Shown here: in pieces, positions 1-8,696 of the stretch
Position numbering within the stretch: position 1 is the first letter of the stretch
Layout: each line of letters opens with the position of its first letter
NCBI GenBank assembly: GCA_015075635.1
Contig: JABTUA010000003.1
Span: 1,922,001-1,986,000 of the forward strand
Source: Polyangiaceae bacterium
GTDB lineage: Bacteria > Myxococcota_A > Polyangia > Polyangiales > Polyangiaceae
Reading direction: 5' to 3'
Length of the DNA stretch: 64,000 nucleotides
The notes under the pieces: generated by a model
What the model saw: only the letters and a program-made list of their open reading frames with translations
Databases searched by the model: none
What the model was told of the DNA's origin: nothing
Translations under genes and position numbers: made by a program

Positions 1-796
<796 letters not shown>

Positions 797-1081
797 CGCA
801 GCTGCCTCAGTTTCGGATTTCGCTCGCCGTGTTTGTCGCCGCGCCCTGCCTTCGTCGAGGTTGTTGTCGAGATGCTCTCGGGAAACGCCAGGCGAAACTT
901 CCCACCTGACGGGGGGAGTGCGCCGGCCCACCCCTCCGGGTATCCCCCTCCGGGGACTTCCAAGGGTCGTCGCGAAGCGCGTTCGCCGGTGTTCTCGTGG
1001 GTCTTGGCCCGAGTGGCGGGTCGCGACACCCAAGGGTGCTTCCTTCGGTCGTCTGCTCATGCCAAGACAGCGGAAGTCGAG

Positions 1082-2137
1082 TCAGTGCAGGAGCGCCGTG
1101 AACAGCACCTGATAGCTCATCGCCGCGTTGTCGAACGAGGCGTCGTTGCGCGTGTGCTCGGTGCTGGCGGCGACGACGCGTCCCTCCAGGCCCAGCGACC
1201 ACTGGTCGCCGATCCAGAAGTCGTAACCCCCGAAGAGCGAGCCGCCGAGGCCGGTGGAGGACTGCCCGTCGTCGTCCTGCAAGCCGACCTCCGCGGGACC
1301 GATCATCACGCCGACGTGAGCGCCCCCCTTCGGATCCGGATACCAGTCGATGAAGGGACCGATGGTCAGGATGCCGAGGGACTGATCCTCGACCGTGCCG
1401 CTCACGTTGACGCTGCGGCTCTCGACCTCCAGATCGGGCTCGCTCACGTCTTGACCCACGAAGCCGCCGCCGAGCACGAAGCCGCTGCCCAGGGTGCCGC
1501 CGAGGAGCAGCTCGAAGGCGGGACCCCAGCCCTTGTAGGTGGCCTTCACGTCGTTCGAGCCCGCACCTTCGGCGACGACGCGGCCGTAGCCCGGCCCCAT
1601 GCCCATGCGCAGGTAGAAGCCGTCGTGGTTCCGCTTCGAGGTGTCCGGCTTCTTCGGCGCCGGCGGCTGCTCGCCGGGCGGCGGGTAGGCTGATCCCGGC
1701 GGGTACGCGTAGCCCGGCTGTGGGTAGTAATAGCCGGGCGGGGGAGGGTACTGGCCCGGGGGATGGCTGCCCGGCGGATACGCGCCGGGGGGATAGCTGC
1801 CCGGCGGATAGCTGCCCGGCGGATAGCTGCCTGGCGGATACGCGCCGGGTGGGTAGCTGCCCGGCGGATACGCGCCGGGTGGGTAGCTGCCCGGCGGATA
1901 CGGCTGCCCGGGCGGCGGCTGCGCGCCCGGTGGCGGCGGAGGCGGCCCGGGTGGAGGCGGCGGGGGCTGCTCGCTCGGCGGAGGTGGAGGCGGTGGCGTT
2001 GGCTCGGGGGGCGGCGCTGGCGCGTCCGGCGCGACGGGCGCGACGGGCGCGATGGGCGTGCCCGGCGGCGCGGCCGTCTGAGCGAGGGCGTTGGTTGCCG
2101 AGAGACCGATCAGCGACGCCAGAGCGATCCCGCGCAT
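1082..2137 (-). CDS. Proline-rich outer-membrane beta-barrel-like protein
   Basis: This exported protein of 351 residues is predicted to sit in the outer membrane. Residues 1-20 form a signal peptide ending in ALAQ. Residues ~22-160 are low complexity: a Pro/Ala/Glu stretch, then a dozen PPGSYPPGAY-type repeats, likely an extended surface or periplasm-spanning linker. From ~165 to the end, alternating hydrophobic strands with Gly-rich turns (GMGPGYGRVV, LGGGFVGQDV, GGSLFGGYDFW) look like an 8-stranded barrel of the OmpA-like or OmpW-like kind. The gene starts 4 bp after the stop of the upstream minus-strand gene, so the two probably form an operon. Specific function is unknown. Confidence 0.75.
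   Translation of the reverse strand: MRGIALASLIGLSATNALAQTAAPPGTPIAPVAPVAPDAPAPPPEPTPPPPPPPSEQPPPPPPGPPPPPPGAQPPPGQPYPPGSYPPGAYPPGSYPPGAYPPGSYPPGSYPPGSYPPGAYPPGSHPPGQYPPPPGYYYPQPGYAYPPGSAYPPPGEQPPAPKKPDTSKRNHDGFYLRMGMGPGYGRVVAEGAGSNDVKATYKGWGPAFELLLGGTLGSGFVLGGGFVGQDVSEPDLEVESRSVNVSGTVEDQSLGILTIGPFIDWYPDPKGGAHVGVMIGPAEVGLQDDDGQSSTGLGGSLFGGYDFWIGDQWSLGLEGRVVAASTEHTRNDASFDNAAMSYQVLFTALLH
1755..1915. repeat. In-frame PPG-codon tandem repeat inside the outer-membrane protein gene
   Basis: Degenerate 15-bp units built on gcccggcggatagct and its variant with acgcgccgggtgggt repeat about ten times. On the minus strand they encode alternating PPGSY and PPGAY pentapeptides. Units are multiples of 15 bp, so copy-number change would keep the frame and only alter the length of the linker. 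Confidence 0.8.
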
Positions 2138-2141
2138 GGCA

Positions 2142-2750
2142 TCACTCCGGGCTGAGCGAGCAGCTGACCGGACGCGCGACCATGGCGGCGCCTTCCTGGA
2201 CCCATGCCTGCCCCGGGGACCAGCGCACCTTCACGTTCTCGACGCGGCCCACGAACTTGAGCTCGCAGTCGGTGACGAAGCGCGAGAGCTTCTTCTGATC
2301 CACGCCGGCGGAGGGCTCGCGGTGCAGGCGCAGCGCCATGTTCGGCTCCGCCCACAGGCCCGCGATCAAGATGAGCTTGTTGTCCGGCCAGGTGCGGTAC
2401 GGCTGGACCAGGTTGGTACCGTTGTCATCCAACGGGGCGCTCGGATCTTTCGCGTGGGCCTCGGTGTCGCTCTTGTGCGAGCAGCGCGCGCCGTCGAAGG
2501 TGTCCGGGTGGTTGCAGCCGAGCAGCTCGTAGTCCGCGGTGATCAGCGTGACCTTGGCCTTGCCCGTGCTCCCGACCTGCCAGCCGGCGGTGTCCGTGAC
2601 GTCCTTCTCCGGCGGGCTGATCCAGTTCGCGATGGGCGAGAACGGCAGCACGATCATCGCGCCCAGCATCGCGGCCGCGATCAGGAAGTGGCCGCTGGCC
2701 ACCGGGATGGGCTCCTTCGGGCGTCGGCGGCGGACCGTCGTGGTGGCCAT
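2142..2750 (-). CDS. Membrane-anchored protein of unknown function
   Basis: I do not recognise this 202-residue protein. A short basic N-terminus (TTTVRRRRPKEP) is followed by one hydrophobic segment at about residues 19-41 (FLIAAAMLGAMIVLPF), which fits an N-in, C-out single-pass anchor. The rest is soluble and would face the periplasm. It contains a few cysteines (positions ~78, 87, 161) and a C-terminal stretch with VGRVENVKVRW that looks like a beta-sandwich strand. It lies just upstream of the proline-rich outer-membrane protein on the same strand, so the two may share an envelope role. Confidence 0.6.
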   Translation of the reverse strand: MATTTVRRRRPKEPIPVASGHFLIAAAMLGAMIVLPFSPIANWISPPEKDVTDTAGWQVGSTGKAKVTLITADYELLGCNHPDTFDGARCSHKSDTEAHAKDPSAPLDDNGTNLVQPYRTWPDNKLILIAGLWAEPNMALRLHREPSAGVDQKKLSRFVTDCELKFVGRVENVKVRWSPGQAWVQEGAAMVARPVSCSLSPE

Positions 2751-2819
2751 GGGGGGCGTTTTCTAGCTGCAATTTCCCGCACCGTCCATCCGTCTTCGCT
2801 TCCGCGCTAATCTCCCCGC

Positions 2820-3593
2820 GTGTCCGCGTCCAAGCCGGGCTTTTGGCAGTGGCTGCGCGCCGGCTGGGATCGCCGGAGCCTGGTCGCGCTCGGCCTCCTG
2901 ATCGGAGTCGGGGCCCTGGTCGGCTATCGCTGGAGCGATCTCATCGACCCGAGCGGCGGCATGGATTGGCTGTTGCTCGGCACCTGGCTCTGGATGGCGG
3001 CGATGCTCACCTGGAGCGTCTCCGCGCGCCGCGACCTGGTGTTCCTCGCCGTGGGCCTGGTGGGCGGCGGCGTGATCGAGTGGTGGGGCACCTACAGCCG
3101 GATCTGGTCGTATTTCACCCTGGAGCGCCCGCCGCTCTGGATCCTGCCGGCCTGGCCCATCGCCACGCTGGCCATCGATCGCATGGCGCGCATGCTCGAC
3201 CGCGGTCTTCCGCGCAACGTGCCGGTCTCGTGGTTCTGGATCGCCTACTGGGTGTTCGTCCCCTCCTTCGTCGTCAGCATGATCGCCTTCGCGCGCCACA
3301 CCGTCGGGATCACCGCGACGCAGGTGGTGATCGCCCTCATGGTCGGAGTGACGCTCGCGTGCCGGGAGCCGCGCCGCGACTTCACGCTCTTCGCCGCCGG
3401 CTCGCTGCTCGGGATCTTCCTCGAGTACTGGGGCACCAGCCGCCAGTGCTGGACGTATTACACCGGGCAGATCCCGCCGCCGGTGGCCGCCGTCGCCCAC
3501 GGTTTCGCCGCCATCGCCTTCGCGCGCGGGGCCGACGCGCTGAACCGCGTGCTCGACTCCGCGCTCGTGGGCCGCGATCAGCGCTTCGCGTAG
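2820..3593 (+). CDS. Polytopic membrane protein with an internal duplication
   Basis: This 257-residue integral membrane protein starts at a GTG and has about seven or eight hydrophobic segments. Two halves carry the same motif: IEWWGTYSRIWSYFT near residue 85 and LEYWGTSRQCWTYYT near residue 205. Each is followed by a proline-rich turn and another membrane span. This indicates an ancient duplication and possibly two symmetry-related active-site or transport elements with conserved Glu and Trp. The pattern is loosely like carotenoid-pathway membrane enzymes that carry a membrane Glu-Tyr/Trp motif, but that is only a resemblance. It is divergent from the gene at 2142-2750, and its 3' end overlaps the convergent amidohydrolase gene by 16 bp. 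Confidence 0.7.
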   Translation: MSASKPGFWQWLRAGWDRRSLVALGLLIGVGALVGYRWSDLIDPSGGMDWLLLGTWLWMAAMLTWSVSARRDLVFLAVGLVGGGVIEWWGTYSRIWSYFTLERPPLWILPAWPIATLAIDRMARMLDRGLPRNVPVSWFWIAYWVFVPSFVVSMIAFARHTVGITATQVVIALMVGVTLACREPRRDFTLFAAGSLLGIFLEYWGTSRQCWTYYTGQIPPPVAAVAHGFAAIAFARGADALNRVLDSALVGRDQRFA

Positions 3594-5134
3594 CGCTCGC
3601 GCCCGTCCACCCAGGTCGCCAAGGTCTCGGTGCGCCAGAGGTCGCTCGGGGCGGTCTCGAGCGGATCTCGGTCCACGACGCAGAGGTCCGCGCGGGCGCC
3701 GGGCCGGAGCCGCGGGTCGTCCTGGAGCACGGCGCTCGCCGCGCCGCACACGAACGCCTCCAGCGCCTCCGGCACGCTCAGGCACTGCTCGGCGAGCCAG
3801 CCGCGCTCCGGCGCGCCCTGCCGGTCCTGTCGGGTCACCGCGGCGTGCAGGCCGAACCAGGGGTTTTCGTGCTCGATGGGCGCGTCCGAGCCGAACGCCA
3901 GCCGCGCCCCGCTCCGCGCCAGGCTGCGCCAGGCGTAGGCGCCGAGCAGGCGCTCGCGGCCCAGGCGCGCTTCGGCCCAGGGCATGTCGCTGGTCGCGTG
4001 GGTCGGCTGCATGCTCGCGGTCACGCCGAGCTCGCGGAAGCGCGGCAGGTCTTCCGGCGCGAGGATCTGCGCGTGCTCGACGCGGTGCCGGCGCGAGCGA
4101 TCGCTGCCTTGCGCCGCAGCGATGGCGTCGAGGGCGCGTCGATTGGCGAGATCGCCGATGGCGTGGATGGCGATCTGAAGGCCCGCTTCGTGGATGCGGC
4201 GGGCCGCTTCGGTGAGCTCGTGGGGCTCCATCAGCGCGAGCCCGCGCTCTGACGGGCGGTCGCAGTACGGACACGAGAGGAGCGCGCCATGAGAGCCGAG
4301 GGCGCCGTCGGCGAACAGCTTCACGCCGACCTCGCGGTACAGGCCCACCCGGGTCGGGCTGGCCATCCGCTCGGCGATGGCCTCCGGTTTGCCGTACAGG
4401 TGCGCGAACACGCGCACGCCGAGCGCCCCGTCGGCGGCGAGCTCGGCCAGCACCTCCGCCATCTCGGGCGTCGTGCCCATGTCGTGAACGCTGCCGAGGC
4501 CCGCGCGCGCCAGCGCCTCGACCCCCGCGAGCAGCTCGGCCCGGAGCTCCGCCCGAGAAGGCGCCGGGATCTTTTCCTCCACCAGCTCCATGGCCGTGTC
4601 CACCAGGAGCCCCGTCGGCTCCCCGCGCGCGTCGCGCACGATGCTGCCGCCGGCCGGATCCGCCGTGTCGCGGCGGATCCCCGCGAGCTCGAGCGCGCGA
4701 GAGCTGGCCCAGAGCGCGTGCCCGTCGATGCGCGTGAGCGCAACGGGACGTCCGGGCGCCGCCCGGTCGAGGGCGTCCCGGGTCGGGTATTCGGCGCCTG
4801 GCCAGCGGTTCTGGTCCCAGCCGCGGCCGAGCAGCCAGGCGCCGGCGTGAAGCTCGGCGTGCCGCGCCCCGACCGCAACCGCCGCGTCCTCGGAGCTCTG
4901 ACAGCCCCGGAGGTCGAGCTGTCGCGCGCGGGCGCCGATGCCCTGGATGTGCAGGTGCGCGTCCGAGAGCCCCGGGAGCACGACCGCGCCGCCGAGATCC
5001 CGCACCTCGCCGTCGAGCCCGCGGGCGTCGTCTGCGACGTGCGTGACGCGCCCGCCCTCGAAGCGCAGCACGCGCGCTCGGGGGCGCTCGGGGTCGAGCG
5101 TGAGCACGCGCGCGTTCACGAGCAGGGTGGCCAT
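3578..5134 (-). CDS. Amidohydrolase 3 family protein (YtcJ-like)
   Basis: This 518-residue metal-dependent hydrolase belongs to the urease-related superfamily, on exocyclic amide-type substrates that cannot be named from sequence. The N-terminal metal motif SDAHLHIQG is at ~residue 60. Later ligands are IHAIGD (~300) and RHRVEHAQI (~325), and the C-terminal catalytic Asp is in FGSDAPIEHENPW (~390). All are in the usual order for the family. The ATG at 5134 was chosen because it overlaps the stop of the upstream SGNH hydrolase gene as TGATG and opens with the typical family start MATLLVNARVLT. The two genes are therefore translationally coupled. No signal peptide is seen. Confidence 0.88.
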   Translation of the reverse strand: MATLLVNARVLTLDPERPRARVLRFEGGRVTHVADDARGLDGEVRDLGGAVVLPGLSDAHLHIQGIGARARQLDLRGCQSSEDAAVAVGARHAELHAGAWLLGRGWDQNRWPGAEYPTRDALDRAAPGRPVALTRIDGHALWASSRALELAGIRRDTADPAGGSIVRDARGEPTGLLVDTAMELVEEKIPAPSRAELRAELLAGVEALARAGLGSVHDMGTTPEMAEVLAELAADGALGVRVFAHLYGKPEAIAERMASPTRVGLYREVGVKLFADGALGSHGALLSCPYCDRPSERGLALMEPHELTEAARRIHEAGLQIAIHAIGDLANRRALDAIAAAQGSDRSRRHRVEHAQILAPEDLPRFRELGVTASMQPTHATSDMPWAEARLGRERLLGAYAWRSLARSGARLAFGSDAPIEHENPWFGLHAAVTRQDRQGAPERGWLAEQCLSVPEALEAFVCGAASAVLQDDPRLRPGARADLCVVDRDPLETAPSDLWRTETLATWVDGRERYAKR

Positions 5135-5934
5135 CAGCGACAGCTCGCGAACACCTGCTCGTACAGCGCGGCGCCGAGCTTCTCGTGACCGGGCGGGCCG
5201 AAGTGCAGACCGTCGCGCAGGCTCCCGGCGTAGTCGGGGCAGATCTTTTCGGGGTCCCCGCAGGAGAGCAGCGCGAAGGCGTCCACCACGTGATGGACCT
5301 TGCCCTCCTTTGCCTGGCTCTGGATCCAAGCGTTCAGCTCGCGGGTCGAGGCGGCGCGCTTTTCGTTGTAGTACTTCGTGAAGCCGCCCCAGGGCGCGAC
5401 GGTGAGCGCGACGACCTTCCAGCCGCGCGCGCGGGCCGCGTCGTAGATGGCGGTCAGATCCGTCGCGACCTTCTTCGGCGTGCGCCCGGCGGTCAGATCG
5501 CTGTAGAGATCGTTCACGCCGCCGAACACCACCAGGTGGGTGTAGTCGGTGCCGCTCGAGAGCACGTCGCGCTCGAAGCGCCGGCGGATCTGGTTGACCA
5601 TGTCGCCGCCCTTGCCGAAGTTGTCGAAGCGGCTCTCCGGGCAGCGCTTGGCCAGATAGTCGAGGTACTTGCCGCCGCCCGACTTGGCGTCGGTGAGCGA
5701 GTCGCCGAGGGCGGCCACCACGACCTTCTGCTTTGGAGCGGGCGCGGTGGGTTCGGCGCTCGGCGGCGGTGACGGCGGCTCCACTGGCGGCGCGCTCTGG
5801 GCCGGGACGACCGGCGACGGAGCCGGCGCGGCGGGCGGCGGCGCGGGGGCGGCCCCGCAGCGCACGAACCCCACCGCCAGCGCGGCGACGCCCGCGGCGC
5901 ACAGGGTGGTGAACGACGGCCTCTCGAAGCGCAT
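5134..5934 (-). CDS. Exported SGNH/GDSL-type hydrolase
   Basis: This 266-residue esterase or acylhydrolase of the SGNH fold has all four blocks. Block I is AALGDSLTD with the nucleophile Ser. The Gly block is FGKGGDMV, the Asn block is FGGVNDLYSD, and the catalytic Asp-His pair is DGLHFGPPGH near the C-terminus. An N-terminal hydrophobic segment (residues ~8-28) ends at a Cys (FVRCGAAP), and a Pro/Ala-rich linker up to ~residue 70 follows. This fits an exported, possibly lipid-anchored enzyme. The ATG at 5934 immediately precedes the signal segment. The stop overlaps the start of the amidohydrolase gene, so the two are co-translated. Confidence 0.87.
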   Translation of the reverse strand: MRFERPSFTTLCAAGVAALAVGFVRCGAAPAPPPAAPAPSPVVPAQSAPPVEPPSPPPSAEPTAPAPKQKVVVAALGDSLTDAKSGGGKYLDYLAKRCPESRFDNFGKGGDMVNQIRRRFERDVLSSGTDYTHLVVFGGVNDLYSDLTAGRTPKKVATDLTAIYDAARARGWKVVALTVAPWGGFTKYYNEKRAASTRELNAWIQSQAKEGKVHHVVDAFALLSCGDPEKICPDYAGSLRDGLHFGPPGHEKLGAALYEQVFASCR

Positions 5935-5970
5935 GTCTCGCAATCTTCGCCCACGTTGGCGATTTTCGCT

Positions 5971-6699
5971 ATGAACCTCGGCGTGGGTGCCATCGAGGTC
6001 TACAAGAAGACGCGGAAGCGTCCAGACCTGTTCTGGAACACCTACGTGGCGCGCCCGCCCGCGGCCGCGGTGGTCGCCCTGCTCGCCGGGACCCGGGTCA
6101 CCCCCGACCAGGTGACCCTGTTCGCCTTCGTGGTGGCCATGGCGGCGGCGGCGTGCGTCATCGCGCTGCCGGGGTACTGGGGGTTCCTGATCGCCATCGT
6201 GGTGTTCGAGCTGTCCTACGTGCTCGACTGCGTGGACGGCATGCTGGCGCGCTGGCGCGGCACGGCGTCTGCCACCGGGCACCTGCTCGACTTCCTGATG
6301 GACGAGATCAAGGCGTTCGTGCTCCTGGGCGCGATCTCGGTCCGCCTGTTCCGCGAGCATCACGACACGCTCTACCTCCTGATCGGCGTCGGCGGGCTGG
6401 TGGCGCTGGCCACCGGCATCGCCATCACCACCTTCCAGCGCCGGCCGGAGGTCTCCGGCAGGCCAGCCGACGCGAAGGACACTCCTGGCAGTGGGAAGCG
6501 CTCGCTCGTCTCGCTGATCGCTTCAGCGCCGCTCGGCGTGGCCAAGTGGCTGGTGCACTACCCGTCGTACATCCTGTACGTCGCCATCGCCGGTCGCCCG
6601 GAGCTCTACTTGTATCCCTACGTCGCGGTGAACGCGCTGTACGCGCTGAAGAGCTTGGCGTGGCTGGCGTTGCGGTTCGGGCGGGGGGCGCGGGCGTAG
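5971..6699 (+). CDS. CDP-alcohol phosphatidyltransferase family protein
   Basis: This 242-residue integral membrane enzyme transfers a phosphatidyl or similar group from a CDP-alcohol to an alcohol acceptor in phospholipid synthesis. The diagnostic motif D-G-x2-A-R-x8-G-x3-D-x3-D is complete at about residues 85-107 (DGMLARW, then G, D and D at the right spacing). Several membrane spans surround it. The ATG at 5971 is preferred over an in-frame TTG at 5956, which would only add MAIFA. The acceptor (glycerol phosphate, inositol phosphate, serine or other) cannot be decided from the motif. The gene diverges from the SGNH hydrolase gene across only 36 bp. Confidence 0.88.
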   Translation: MNLGVGAIEVYKKTRKRPDLFWNTYVARPPAAAVVALLAGTRVTPDQVTLFAFVVAMAAAACVIALPGYWGFLIAIVVFELSYVLDCVDGMLARWRGTASATGHLLDFLMDEIKAFVLLGAISVRLFREHHDTLYLLIGVGGLVALATGIAITTFQRRPEVSGRPADAKDTPGSGKRSLVSLIASAPLGVAKWLVHYPSYILYVAIAGRPELYLYPYVAVNALYALKSLAWLALRFGRGARA

Positions 6700-6861
6700 C
6701 TGACCGAGCGCGGGGATTGTGCACACCGGTTGCGCCGCCGCGTAACGAACGCGAGTTCTCCCGAGTCCCGGGCCTCGCGGTCGAGAACTGGGCGAAGTGA
6801 ACGTCTTTGCAGCCCAGCCGTTCGTGACGTAGCCGGGTGTCGGCAACGCGGGGAGGAGCGG

Positions 6862-7061
6862 AGGATGCTAGGAAGCGTGGAGAGCACGACTGGCGGACCG
6901 CCGCCGGACTTGGCCACGCGCTTCAGCGTCTGGGCGTCGAAGTAGTAGAGGTACTGCGCGTCCATTGCGAGCACACTGACTTGGCTCTCTGTGGTCAGGA
7001 GGTCGGATGCCGTGCTGGAGGCCAAGTCGACGCGGCGAAGCCCCCCGTGCCAATAACGCAT
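6862..7061 (-). pseudogene. Fragment of a beta-propeller-type myxobacterial protein
   Basis: On the minus strand, about 65 codons from an ATG at 7061 encode GGLRRVDLASS, then MDAQYLYYFDAQTLKRVAK and SGGGPPVVLS. This is the blade pattern (observed value, then the phrase K-R-V-x-K-S-G-G) of large secreted propeller proteins common in myxobacteria. Only about one and a half blades are present. There is no signal peptide, and after ~6862 the frame runs on as low-quality Arg/Ser-rich sequence. I read it as a decayed remnant. The surrounding 6700-7130 contains no other gene that I can support. Confidence 0.45.
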
Positions 7062-7130
7062 GAGACACCTTCTTCCGGTCGCGTGACAAGGCGGTCCGAC
7101 ATCACGCAACGTCAGGTTCTGCTGCCGAGC

Positions 7131-8696
7131 CTAGTGCGGCATCTCCCGCCCGAGCTCCTCGACCACGCTCTGGTCGTCGAGCGTCGCGGGCCGTCCGGGT
7201 CGCTTCGCCCGGAGGTCCTTGGGCATGTAGGAGAGCTCGGCCACCGTGGTGCCGGAGAGCCAGGCGCGCGCGGCCGCGAAGTCGAGCTCGCCGGGCGCGC
7301 GGACGAAGCCCAGCACGAAGCCCCAGTCGCCGAGGGAAGGCACCGCCGCGTGGTAGGGATGCGGCTCGAGCTCCGCGGCCCGGAGCGTCGCCACGATGGA
7401 GTCGAAGCTGGTCGGCGCCGTGAATGGCGACAGGGCCTGCACCACGCACACGCCGTCCGGCGTCAGCCGCTCGCGCAGCTTGCGGTAGAAGTAGCGCGTG
7501 AAGTTCTTGCCCTCGACGTGGCCGTCGGGATCCGGCAGATCCACCACGGCCACGTCGAAGCGTTCGCTGCCCTCCGCGAGCCAAAGGATGGGCTCCCGCT
7601 CGATCACGCGCAGGCGCGGTGACGTGAGCGCGCCCTCGGCGCGGCGGGCGAGCCAGCGCTGCGTCCGCGCGATGTCCACGAGCGCGCGATCCACCACCAC
7701 CACGGTCACCGACTCGACGTCCGGGTGACGCAGGATCTCGCGCTCCGCCGGGCCCGCGCCGCCGCCGAGCAGGAGCACTCGCCCGCGGGCCTTCGCCACG
7801 CCGAGCGCCGGGTGGACCAGCGCCTCGAAGTAGCGGCGCTCGTCCAGGGTCGAGACCTTCAGGTGGCCGTCCACCCAGAGCTCGTAGCCCTCCTGCCCGG
7901 AGGTCACCTCGTAGCGGCCGCGCTCCGACTCGCGGTGGAACACCACCGGGTTGGGGTGGGAGCCGAGGATCGCCGTGGGCACGACGAGCTCGCACGCGAA
8001 GAAGAGCCCGAGCCAGAGCAGCACCGCCGAGAACGAGGCGAGACGCGCGAGCGCTGCGCCGGGGCTCGGGCGGCGCTCCAGGAACCAGCGCAAGGTCGGC
8101 GCCCAGGCGCCGAGGGCTGCCAGCAGCATGGCCAGGGAGAGGGACGCGCGAAGCGGACCCACCACCGAGGCGATGCCGGCGCCGGTGCCGCACAGCACCG
8201 CGAGCGCGAGCAGCCGGAACGGGTTGGCGAGCCGCCAGGGCGCGTCGAGCCGGACGAGCGTGCGGCCGAGCGCGCCGAGCCCGAGGGCGGTGCTCGCGCC
8301 GAGCGCGGCGCCGGTCACCAGGGCGGTGCAGAGGCTCGTGGCGACGAGGGGCGCTCCCGTGGCGAAGGCGAAGTAGGCGACGCCCGCGGAGGTCCCGACC
8401 GAGAGCGAGGCGAACGCGAGCATCCACGGCAGCGCGCCGAAGGCGTCGGCCCAGCGCTGGCGCGCGGCGAAGATCCCGAACGCGGCGGCGCCTAGGCCGG
8501 TGACGCCGATCAGCGGGCGAAAGGCCGCGTTTTCCGCGTCCACGTAGAGCGCGGGCTGGACCACGAAGACCTCGTGGGCCGCGCCGACGAGCGCCGCCGC
8601 GCCCAGCACGGCGAAGTAGAACGGCGGCCCGCCGATGTCCGTGGCCGCCGGCTCACTTGCCGCCGCTGTAGACGCCGGACCCGCTTCGGACGCCAC
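7131..8696 (-). CDS. Membrane-bound spermidine-synthase-like aminopropyltransferase
   Basis: The protein has 521 residues. About seven hydrophobic spans cover residues ~22-240, followed by a soluble spermidine/spermine-synthase-type Rossmann domain (~250-515). The methyltransferase-like glycine loop is LLLGGGAGPAEREIL. Canonical enzymes have GGGDGG here, so the first Asp is replaced by Ala. The acidic residue ending strand 2 is VVVVDRA, and the catalytic region is VVDLPDPDGH followed by FTRYFYRKL, as in the membrane-fused branch of the family. The GTG start at 8696 overlaps the end of the upstream DUF4178 gene by 44 bp, so the pair is co-expressed. Polyamine transfer is known for the soluble family. 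For this membrane-fused form the substrate is open. Confidence 0.8.
   Translation of the reverse strand: MASEAGPASTAAASEPAATDIGGPPFYFAVLGAAALVGAAHEVFVVQPALYVDAENAAFRPLIGVTGLGAAAFGIFAARQRWADAFGALPWMLAFASLSVGTSAGVAYFAFATGAPLVATSLCTALVTGAALGASTALGLGALGRTLVRLDAPWRLANPFRLLALAVLCGTGAGIASVVGPLRASLSLAMLLAALGAWAPTLRWFLERRPSPGAALARLASFSAVLLWLGLFFACELVVPTAILGSHPNPVVFHRESERGRYEVTSGQEGYELWVDGHLKVSTLDERRYFEALVHPALGVAKARGRVLLLGGGAGPAEREILRHPDVESVTVVVVDRALVDIARTQRWLARRAEGALTSPRLRVIEREPILWLAEGSERFDVAVVDLPDPDGHVEGKNFTRYFYRKLRERLTPDGVCVVQALSPFTAPTSFDSIVATLRAAELEPHPYHAAVPSLGDWGFVLGFVRAPGELDFAAARAWLSGTTVAELSYMPKDLRAKRPGRPATLDDQSVVEELGREMPH

Noticed and set aside
797..1081. Gene between cysK and the outer-membrane protein gene
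   Set aside because: Frames here are short, start inside neighbours and show no domain; the 285 bp between convergent genes seem noncoding, with only short repeated ccaagggt words.
6700..6860. Possible tRNA or small RNA after the phosphatidyltransferase gene
   Set aside because: No cloverleaf, no CCA end and no convincing terminator could be traced.
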